Positions 36,701 through 48,700 of a DNA stretch of 64,000 nucleotides are shown in pieces (position 1 is the first letter of the stretch; each line of letters begins with the position of its first letter). A model generated the notes under the pieces. The model was not told where the DNA came from. It saw only the letters and a list, made by a program, of their open reading frames with translations, and ran no database searches. This DNA is from Apoderus coryli (lineage: Eukaryota > Arthropoda > Insecta > Coleoptera > Attelabidae), in contig OU452206.1 of the NCBI GenBank assembly GCA_911728435.2, positions 9,144,297 through 9,208,296 of the forward strand, read 5' to 3'. The position numbers and the translations under genes were made by a program.

Positions 36701-39700
36701 TTTATTGTCACTTATTGTTGAAAATAATCTTTTGGGAGATCCTTCATTATGTAATGACTGATTCTGTATACTTTATTAGCTAAGATAATTTTACAAATTA
36801 TAAAAAATATTAATTTTAAAAGTTTGGTCAACATGGCTAACAATTTAAAGAAACCAAAAATGGCTTCTTCCTTATACGATGCTTATAAAACAAAATTATC
36901 TCAACCCAGACGAGTATGCTCTTTAGATAGCTATTACAAGATAACTGCAGAATTGTTTTATACAGGGGCGTATTCATTAAAAAAACATAAATCTCATAAT
37001 ATTTTAAGTGCAAATAAAATGTAATATAAAATTAATATTACCTGAAACCCCTTTGATAGCAGAAGAATGATATGATTCTTTTATATCTATCATAATATGG
37101 ATACTAGCCAAAATATAAGTTGGTATAGTACGACACAGTTAAGAATGATACACTTATGTATATGTTTTATGTAAACGTGAAGAATTTTTTATAAACCAGT
37201 TATGGAGTAAAAAAAATATATTTCACTAAGCTTGATAATGAATAATGAAGCTAATTACAAGTATTTTTCTTGAAGTTTTATGTATTTAGTAATCGTTTGC
37301 CGTTAATTTAAAATAAATTAATAGTAAAACAAACTAAAACAAGCTTGGAGATAAATGCTCTAAAAAATCAAAATTTAATTAAAAGGTGCTGCAAAAAATA
37401 TATAAGATAAAATGTATAGAAATTAATCAAGTCTAGTCCTGTCTACTTGAAGTATTCGTGTTTGATACTTTGATGCTTGTCTGAGTCGCCGCCGTGTGTC
37501 GCATCGTCTCAATATTGGAATAATAATAAAATAGTAAACAGAGTTTTACAAAACAAACTTTAACATATGTTTTATAAAAGCTTTTGATGGATTCTTATAA
37601 AACAAAATGCGTTTATAGTTACTCTCTTATTAGCTTTTACGGGAGTAATTTAAACATAACCTAAATTGAGCCCTTTGTTTATGTTATGTATGTTATAACT
37701 TATAACTGCCGTTATTAAGACGGTTTGTTAAGTGTCTTTAAGAGAGTTCGAGGATCTTGAGGTAGAAAATTTGGCATGTGTTTATTGAGTATAGCAAAAA
37801 GCTTCTTTTGGGAAAAATGCGGAACATTATTTGATACTGCCCATGTTCGCATGTTTTCTCTTAGTTTTGCATTTTTTTCTAGCTCACTTGTGCTTGAAGC
37901 ATGATATTGATCACCAATTCTCTATTTCGGCTACCCGCTCACCATCTAGTAATAATTCCTCCTGAGAATTTATCAGTCTTCAAAATATTTGATGTCTTAT
38001 AAATTGTCATTAATTTGATTAGATTCCATTACAGTTTGCTACTCTTTATTATAGTCACTAATGTTTTCCCTTTGATAATTTATAATATTGTAATTAATTT
38101 TCTATTAAATGCACAACTGCTTTTCGTTTGGACATTTTAAACCTGTGTATGATATAACAATAAATATCAGTTGAAAATAAATAAGACTATGTTATACATT
38201 AGTTCTAGGTATAATGTTTATGACAGCATTTTAATTTTATAAAATTTGCATTGGCAACATATTTATCTTTTTATTGTTTTTAATAAAATAACTAAAAAAC
38301 AATTTTGTAATTATTAATTTGCGCACAAATTTGCTGCAGCAAACAAATCGCTCTTAATAACGACAATAAAAAAACTATTTTATTATTACGAAACGTACTT
38401 TAACAGAATAATTTTATAATTGTTTTTAAAGGAACAAGTTAATCCAGACTAGTACTTTTACAAAATGCTTTTAAAACCAATTATCATTCGGAACAAATTC
38501 GTCCTATAAAAAATATTTTATAAACGTTTATAAAACTGTTACGATATCATATTTTATAACTATTTTATTATTTTGCTGTAAAAACGTTCTTAAAACAGTT
38601 TTTCTCACAGAAAAGTTTAACACAGCAGTTTTATCACCAAACGAACCTTTAAAAAACAAAAAAGTTTTTACTAAGCGGCAATAAAATAATTATAAAATAT
38701 ATTAGTTCTTTAAGAATGTCGAATTGTTAGTTGGGTATATACAGGGTGTCCGTTTCAAGTGATACCACTATTGCTATCACAGAAACCTTAAGAGGTACAA
38801 GGTCGGTTAAATTAGAAAAAAGTTAGGTTTTTTGGTCTCTATTCAGGATCCGTTTACTATGTTGTCATATTCTTCTTAGTTTCTGAGATACAGGGTGATT
38901 TGTGAAAAACGCCGAATTAGATTTTGTCAAATAGTTTTAAAACTATTTATTTCCGGGATACGGTTTAAATTAGAAAATTGTTTACGTCTCATTTCTCTAC
39001 AAGATTCTGACTTTAGCTTTAACCTCCGACGTTTCGTCTTTCAGCAACTACTATCAACAACAGTTTTTTTTTAATAGACTAAGTAATAGTCTGATATGGT
39101 TGATAAATAAGTCACAAAGTCCTGAGTCCTCATACGTAGTTCTGGCCATTCACTTCTCTGTACACTTGAACGGCACGAAAATACTTTCTCATAGCAAAGC
39201 CATTGACTTCCTCATTAAGAAGAATTGTCTAACTGTCAAATAGACTTTCAAAGCTCGTAATGAAACGCCTGAGTCTCTGTTATGGGAAGGGGCTGGTTTC
39301 AACAGTACCTCTTCTTTTTAAAAGTAATTATTTATACTTGTATCTAATTAATTGTATCGTTTCTTAGGTAATACTGAAAATTTCCAAGGCGCATTCGAAG
39401 GAGAAGTGAAAATCAGCGATTTGTCACTTGGCTTCTATTCGGGACTTTTTGCCTTTGGCGGATGGAATTATCTTAATTTCGTTACGGAAGAACTACAAGA
39501 TCCATACAAGTAAGCAACCATAATTGTGTTAGTCGCATTCACAATTTTAACCTAAGATTTTTTTTTTAAATTTGATTGAAATTTTATTCAAAATACAATG
39601 CATTTTAATAATAGATCATATTCGACAAACTGGGGTAATCAAATGTGTTTTTTTTTTAATATCACATATATGTAGATACATTTTTAAATTAAACAGGTAG

Positions 39701-42700
39701 TTATACATTTGAAAGTAAAATTCTATCAGATGGGAACCACTCAATTTAAACCCAGACACATTTCATCGAAATATTGGAAATCCGCATTAGGAGAACATGG
39801 GGCCTGGCTTTATTCTACACAAATTTACTTCAGCGTCACCCGTCCAGACAATAACCAAAGCTCAAAGTCAAACTTCACGGTTCTACAGTTTTTAACTTTA
39901 AAACTTTTTTCTTTGTCTATCACCCTGTATATATCAATAGACTATAAAAATGGACTTACATAATGTAACTACAACAGAAATATATCCAGTTTCGTTTGGG
40001 TTGATACCTAGTGGTCTATGGTCGGCACTTTCATAATTTGAACCCATATTAAGGCATTTGCAAATATTTCACGTATATAGAGAGAACATTGGAATCAGAA
40101 CCGAGCCCTGAGGTATCTCACACGATATCTACGTTGTAACATATACATCCTGTATTGAGGATGAAATACCTGCAAATATTGGGGCTTTCTGGAGATTCAT
40201 AAATTCAAAGAGAGGGTCTGCCGAGTTTCCTTCATGTATGTCTTGGGGAGATGATTCCGTTGACGGGGGTCAGGCGAGTGCTGATCTGTTTGCGGCATAT
40301 TTCCAGTCGGTTTATAACGATAAGAATGTGGATTTGATCGTCGATGACCTTGATGAGGAGTTTGTGAGTGTTTCTGAGTACAGTGTCTCCGTCTCGGAGG
40401 TTTTCGATGTGCTCAGTAAAATGAATATAAGGAAGTCCGCGGGTCCGGATGGGATTCCTCCATTGTTCCTAAATAAGTGTCGTTTCTCTCTAGCTATACC
40501 CCTTCAAATTATTTTCAACTTATCTCTTCGTTCGGGCCACTTTCCGGTTGCATGGAAGTCGAGTTTTATCACCCCTATTTTCAAATCTGGTAACAGAGGT
40601 GACGTATCAAATTACCGTCCGGTTTGTATTCTCAACTCCATTCCTAAGCTTTTCGAGAGTTTAATAACAAGATATCTAACAACTATATTTAAGCCGATTA
40701 TAATTGATGAACAGTTCGGTTTCCAGTCCGGTCGGTCTACTGAGCTTAATCTTCTGGAATACACACATTATTTGTCACGGGCCTTGGAGGGCGGTTACCA
40801 GGTTCATGCAATCTACACCGATTTTTCCAAGGCCTTCGACTGCGTGAATCACCGGCTCCTTATTCACAAGCTGGAGTGTATTGGCATGTCGGCACCTTTG
40901 TTGAGATGGTTGGAGAGCTACCTGACTGGCAGAACTCAGATAGTCCGTTTCAGTGATTTCCTTTCTGACCCTATTTCGGTTTCTTCTGGTGTTCCCCAGG
41001 GTTCTCACCTCGGGCCATTGTTGTTTAACATATTTATAAATGATATCAAGCAGTGTTTCATTCACAGTGAATTCAGGCTCTTCGCCGACGACCTGAAGTG
41101 TTACCGGCGTATCGGAGGTCCCACAGATTGTCATCTTCTGCAGGAGGATGTTGTGAGATTTGTGCATTGGTGTGAGTTGCATGGTATGACTTTAAATGTT
41201 TCTAAGTGCTTTTGCGTAAATTTCAACCGAACCAGGAGACCTCTTTTGTATGAATATTTTGTCGACCATTCAGTCCTAAAATACAAATCTTCGGTCAAGC
41301 ATCTGGGAGTTTACCTGGACACTTCCTTGAGCTTTGTGGATCACATCAGGCACTCGACTTCCAGGTCTCTGAAAGTGTTGGGCTTCATAAAGCGTTGCTC
41401 GGTTGGTTTCAGTAATGTGAATACTATTAGAATTTTGTTCACGACGCTCATCAGACCACATTTGGTGTATGCCTCGGCGGTTTGGACCCCGTCATACGGT
41501 TGCCATTCTGCCCGAGTTGAGAGCGTTCAGCGGCGTTTCCATAGGTATGTTCACTTTAAGCTTGGTCGTCCGCGTCCTATCGATTTTGTGTTCGATTATG
41601 GAACAATGATGAGCGAGCTGGGGCTTACGACATTGAGTGATCGCAGGGTCGTCAGAGATCTATTAATACTTTATAAGCTTTTGAACAATATGGTATCGTC
41701 TTCTTATTTGTTGTCCAATATTCATTTTCATGTACCGTCTAGGAACAATAGATACTCTCACCTTTTCCATGAGGAATTTCACCGTACAAATTACGGAGGA
41801 AATAATTTTGTCCCTAGAGTGACCAGGATGGCGAATTCTTGCATAAGCGTTGATTTCTTTGCGCCTATAGGTGAATTTATTCGCCGTTTGAAATGTGAGC
41901 GTCGTGACAGCAGTTTTGCGTAAGTCGATCGATGCCTAGTGCGTTGACGATCATGGTTTTCCTTTTATTCCTGGCGTGGGTCTTGCGAATAGCTTTAGTA
42001 TAACTTGAATTATGTTTAAATTGTCTACTTATTGTGTAATTTAAAGTTTCTTAGGTTTTGTAAAATTGTTGAATTTGTGTAGTATTACATGGAATTATAT
42101 TTGTTATATTATATTGTATGCTGTATAAATGGACTTTGTCCGTGAATAAATAAATAAAATAAAGTAACAGGTTCATATTATATATACATATATACCTATT
42201 TTGTATATATCTTACCGCTTCCGAATTTGGCCTAGTGCAACACCACTGGCATCATTTGTTGTTCACTATCTTTTACTTTACCTACTCCTATCTATATGTT
42301 TTTTGTATAGGTATACCTGGATTTATTTTAGGGAATTAATATAATAATAAAGCTTGTTTGTATTATTTACTGAAAACAATATTTAACAGCCACATAGGTA
42401 ATTTATATAAATAATCTAACTTTATAAAATAGATTGAAAGTCTTGGTGTTAGATATTGTTTGCACGTTTCGATTTAATCAACACTGCATCCAAATCAGAG
42501 CATTTTTAATCACATAAGTTAACTCGCATTTCCCTCCCTGGGAGTTTTGTTACAACGTTATCTAATTCACAAATTTAATTGCGTGTTTCAACACAATGCA
42601 ACCTATTACTTAAATAACTTGGTTTATAGCACTGTCTGAGAAACCAGCGTATCGTAAAACCTAAATTAGCTTATGATTCACAAGCTTTAGAATTATCCAC

Positions 42701-45700
42701 TAGCATGAATGAATGAATCACTGTATCTGCCTCAATATATCAAAAGCGAAATAATGCAGCGAGAACTCTCTAAACCGAAAATATCATTAATAATATTTTG
42801 TTGAAATAAAAGTGGACCTCCACTTAATAAATTTAATAGATTTCTCCAAAAATTTTTACATTTACCAAACATGTTTCGCAGCACCAGACCGCATCATCAG
42901 TGGTTATCAAAATTACGAAAAGCTATTTTATCATGAGCTCAAATTATGAGTAACACAAAGTTTTTTGACAATAGATTTTAATGTTTTAACAAAAATTTTA
43001 ATAGATTTATAAGAATATGTGATTTATTTATCAGAAGAAAATTTTTTCACGTAATATAATGGTGAGTTTGAAATTTAATACTTATTATAATACACTAAAA
43101 TATTAAATGCATCCTTCTTTCCAGGATTAATGCATTTCTCCTAATTAGTAACTAAATAATTGTAACAATAATGATAAAATATCTTTTCGTAATTTTAATA
43201 ATCACTGATGATGCGGCCTGGTGCTGCGAAACATGTTTGGTAAATGTAAAGATTTTTAGAGAATTCTATTAAATTTATTAAGTGGAGGTTGACTTTTATT
43301 TCAAGAATATATTATTCTACTCCACTTCAATATGGACTACTTCTTTAGAATTAATAATATTATTTACTATTATAAAAAAGTATTTAAAAACTTTTTTTTT
43401 TCTATCAATAATTTAGACAAAAGTGATATAGAGAAATATCACTAACACTATTAATTTTTTTTATGAACTGAAATAACTTTATCTTCCGGAAAAATGTTCT
43501 AGAAATAGTCCATGATCATCAAATATGAAGCAGAAATCAAAGTTGAATTCCAGAAGTAGTTTTTTTGGAATTAAACTGAAATTTTTGTTTATGTAAATCA
43601 ATTTACACACTGTATTACTCGATAACTGGTCTTCTTTTAGTTTCAAATGCATAATGATTTAGTGATATTTCACAAATAGTTTTCCTGGCCCATGATTATC
43701 TCCACAAAACAAATGCTTATATTATATGAGACTCAAGTTCTAAATAATAAAGAGAGAGTTTTACCAAATTTCGTAGTTTTATCTAACTGAATCCTCCCTG
43801 TTGGTATAATAAAATATTGTCTTTTTATACAAAACTAGGTAATTAGAGTTTTATTCAGTTTTCAATTTTTTGCTTGTCATAACCATTTATATATCCGTAA
43901 TATAAAAGAGAGCTTAATACCTAACTGAATTGGCCTAGTTTGTCTGAAAGTATGCTGACTCTATTTTATATCGGTATCGTTGAGTGTTCACTCGCTAGGG
44001 ATGCAGAAAGATTCATTACAGTGAAAAGCTTTTATGTCAAGAACATAATAAAATACGTAGTTAAAGCAAATAACGTGTGGGTGGTTTCATTTTAATAAAA
44101 TCACAATACGCTTTTATTGGAAAGCGATGATAAAAGCTTAATATTAAGTATCAGTACTTTGAAAAATCGAAACGTACTGACATGATGATCAGATAAACGT
44201 TAGCTAGCATAAATTTGACGCAGGATTTACCCAGAAGAAGAATTACTTAAATGTTAAAAAAAGTTTTAATTAGGTAGCAATAATAGTAGAATAGCTTAAA
44301 ACTTATAAATTAGTGGATTACATACAAGATTATCTCGTTCGCTATTACTTATTACTCTAATCTTCAAATCCGGCAGCAAAAATTAATGTCTCTGATAACA
44401 GACCTGACGGAGGCCTTGGGTTTTTCCATTATTATAGATGAGCAATTTGGTTTTCAATCCGGTAAATCCCTGTAGATCCTCAATCTTCTCGAGTTTACGG
44501 ACTTCTTGTCGCGGGCGTTGGAGAGCGATGATAAAGTTCATACATTATATACCGACTTTTCTAAGGCTTTTGATCGCGTCAACCACGGGCTTCTCGTTCA
44601 TAAGCTTGAAGGTGGATTCCCTGCTTTTCTGGTTGAGGGGCTATCTGTCAGCTAGGACTCAGGTTGTTCGCCTTAATGAGTTTCATTCTCGGCCGGTGAA
44701 GGTCACTTCGGGTGTTCCCCAGGGATCCCACTATTGTTCAACCTATTTATTAACGACATAGAGCAATGCTTTCTATATAGTAATATAGTGAATTCAGGCT
44801 GTTTGCTCTGATGATCTCAAGTGTTATAGGAGTTGCAGGAGGATATCACTCTGTTGGTTCATTGGTGCGAGATTAACGCAATGGATTTAAACGTGTTGAA
44901 GTGTTTTTGTATCAATTTTAATCGTTTTAGAAATCCTCTTCTTCATGGACCACGGTTAGGGACCTGGCATTTATTTGGAGGCCAACTTGAGCTTCGGTCA
45001 TCACATCCAGCGTTCTGCATCGCGTTCATTCCAAATGTTGGGCTTCGTCAGGCGTTGCTCGGCAGACTTTCGCAGTGTGAACACATTTAAATTGTTATAT
45101 ACATCGCTTATCAGACCTCATCTCGAATACGCGTCTACGATTCGAAGCCCCTTCTATGCCTGTCATGTGGCTCATATCGAGAGGATTCGGCACCGTTTCC
45201 TGAGAATTATTTATTTTAAGCTCTGTCGCCCACCACATGTTGACCATGTCTACAATTATGCACTGATGGAGGAGATGGGATTGACGACGTTGGGAGCCCG
45301 TAGGAGCGTGAGAGACCTTATCATTTTTTACAAAATTATTTCATTCGTTCATCTGCCTCGCTCTCACAGATTGGGCTCCATGTTCCTCCCAGAGCTGTTA
45401 GGGCGACTCATGTGTTTCACGAGACATATTACCGGATAAATTACGCCAGGGGAAATTTTATTCCTAGGACATGTCGTTTAGCCAATGAATGTTCAGACCT
45501 GAAACTGCCAACCATATCAATTTTTACGTTATGAATACCTAAGTATTTTAAGTACTCAGCGCTGGTTATAAGCAGCGCGATTCTAAATTTTCAATCAATA
45601 GCATTAACATGCATTAATTACATCAGATTTTTTATTAAATAAATTATTATTTGTTGTAGGAATTTGCCAAGGGCTATTTGGATAGCTTTACCGACTGTAA

Positions 45701-48700
45701 CTGCTGTATACGTTTTAGCAAATGTAGCATATTTTGCCGTGTTGACTGGAGTGGAGATGGAAAGTTCCGCAGCTGTCGCGCTGGTAATTTTCTTTTTAAT
45801 AAATATTTTGTTAAACATCGGAATATCATAAAAGATTGTATCAATTATTGATATTTATAATTCAAAAAGTGTACAAATCTGTTTACTTTGAGTTTTACAA
45901 TATCTATCTATAAGCAGATGGTTTAAGGGATGATCCTGAACTTTGAACCAAAGACAAGGTCGATTCATTTTTGATAAAGCATACTATTTCAAATTAAAGA
46001 CTAACTGTCACAAGTCGATTTTCATAATAAAAAGTGCTACAAAGCGTACCATATGTGGGTGTTATGGTGTTACAGAAATAAAATATTATTGATTAAACGA
46101 TGTTCTGACTTAGATCTTGTTTGATAATTCATTGCGGAAGATAGTTCCTGGTGCCATAGTTAGTGCTGCCATTTCGGAAATGGATGGTTTTAAGAGAATT
46201 ATCTTGGGACATATATTTGTTTAACAGGTGAATTGAAAAATAATCCTGGTCGTCTGTCCTGTGATTACGCAATGCTAGAAGTAGCGACACTAAATTGACA
46301 CAGAGCATTTAAAAATGAGAAATAATACTCTGATCCTGTGTTAACATGCATATGTATTCCATGACGAAACAGATTAGTGTAAAACATGAAAGAAAAAATC
46401 CAAGTTTGGAAATAAAACCAACATTTGGTTTATTTATCAAGGAAGAATCACAATTTGCTAGACATATTTTAAGACTCAATGTCATTGGTGGACATTTATG
46501 TGTAATAATAAACATGCTCTATAATAATTATAATCTCGATGGTTATTAAAAGTTTTTAGTAAACATTTTAAGTATATATGGAATGTAATAACAAATAACG
46601 GAAATTGTTGAACTGCTCAGAGATTCAATTTATTGGACACAATAATTGTACTTAAACTGTTAATTTTATTAAAATGTTGATTATGGATTTGATATATTTT
46701 TTAAATATTTTGTATTTTTAAGTGTGTACTTAAAATCTGCATGATTTGTATCTCTTACACATTCCTACACAACACTTTCATAAAACTTACCAGTAACAGT
46801 AATGATATCCGAAACTACTTTCAATTTGAACTTAATTTTCATTAAATTCCAAAATTATTATTCAACTATAATGATGAGAATGTCCACTCTTTTAACATGT
46901 AGCTATTAAGAGACATTTTTGGAATTTGACGTGCAATTCATTTAACTTTTCTTTTTTTTTGACTTAGGCATTTGGACTAAAACTTTTCTCAAGTTATACT
47001 GGTTTGGTATCTATTTTTGTACCAGTATTTGTCGCATTATCAACATTTGGTGGTGTGAACGGTGTCCTATTTACTGCTTCAAGACTATTCTTAACTGGAT
47101 CGCAGGAAGGCCATTTACCAGCATTCATTTCGTTTATCCATGTGAGACGAAAAACTCCAATACCTAGCCTAATTTTCACGGTAAGTTTTTAAAGAAACAA
47201 GTGACAGATGTTACCCGTTTAGTTTAGGTTTTGCGCACCTAAAACTTCCACTAAGAAAATGTGGATATGATATGCCTATTCTTACTTACAGTGTGTGGGG
47301 GCATTAGCTATGCTTCTCATCAGCGATGTGTTCGTATTAATCAACTACTATGGCCAAATGTTATGGTTTTCGGTAGCAGCAAGTGTTGCCGGTATGATAT
47401 TAATAAGATACACTCAACCGAATCTACCACGACCTATTCGCATCCACACATCCATACCAATAATCTTCTTGATAGCTTGCATATTCCTCATTTTGTTTCC
47501 AATACCGAAACAACCATGGAATACGGTTATTGGAATTGCCATTACAGTATCTGGTAAGTAATAGAACATACGTTATACAGGATGATTGCTGGTCAATGGT
47601 ACCTTAGAAGTTTTGGGAAAACCATAGGTACTATTGTTTTGAAATTTAAGTGATTACTCAGGTCAACCCAATCTATCATATTTGTACGACTTCCAGTTAT
47701 ACCGGAAGTTGACATCAAATTTCTTATTTCAAATGGAACACCCTATATATTATTATATTTTTGGATTCCCCATCAGTTTTGGAGTATTTTAGTTTGACAC
47801 TTCAACTGTTTTTGATTAAATAATTTAGTTTGCATTTTTTGGTCCAAAACAGGTCTTCGGAAAATATTCGCCATTTTGTCAGTTGAGTAAACATACTTAA
47901 TCTTGAATCTTGGAAGGTAGTTCAATAACATCTTAAGAATATCAACTATTTTGAGAGATTGACGCACTTGTTTACAGGGTGGTCGCAAATTACTGTAGTA
48001 TACTCTACTACTAAAAGTCAATTTTCTCAAATGGCACACCTTGTATTAATATACATATCAAAATAGTTGATATTCTTTTTATTGATAATTCAAATATGGT
48101 ATTCTACTGCGTAAAATGTGTCGTTGTGGGTTATCTTATAATATACTGCTGTTTTTGAGATCAGATCTGAATGATCGATTTCAGTATGTGGAATGTCGAG
48201 GATTTAGATCTGCAAATTTTAGAGTTTCATCTGGTGTTCCCCAGGGCTCTGTCCTTGGACCATTGTTTTATCGACTATATTTCTGGTGGCTTGACAAATA
48301 GCTCTTTATATATGCTGACGACTTCAAAGTATATTCTATCATTAATAGTACTGAAGATTGTTCTCATCTTCAGGACGATTTAAATGTTGTGTATGAGTGG
48401 TGTGAACAATCTTTATCTGAATATTGATAAATGTTTTTGTGTTTCCTATACACGGAAAATAAACCCTGTAAAATTTTCATATTCTATAAATAATAGTCCA
48501 CTAAAAACTTGTGATGAGTTTAAAGATTAAGGGGTTCGGTTTGATGGGTAAACTGAGCTTTACTAATCATTACCATAATATATATCTGGGTTTTATTATG
48601 TGCAATTCGAGAGAGTTTGTGACAAATTAGACACTCATTGTTTATTTAAACGCATTTGTCAGATCTAAACTGGAATAGGCATCTGTTGTACGGAATCCTA

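Larger units (their letters stand above)
42795..43316. mobile_element. Second foldback element with hammerhead-like motifs
   Basis: The arms at about 42795-42925 and 43190-43316 are inverted copies sharing CCTCCACTTAATAAATTTAA, ACATTTACCAAACATGTTTC and a CGTAATTTT block. A ~265-bp centre separates them. As in the element at 10027, each arm carries one hammerhead-like motif pointing outward. The arm sequences of the two elements are otherwise unrelated. No ORF is present. Confidence 0.72.

Noticed and set aside
47261..47557. 98-codon plus-strand frame over SLC7 exon 7
   Set aside because: It is in the wrong phase; the transporter's hydrophobic frame is the one that joins exons 6 and 8.
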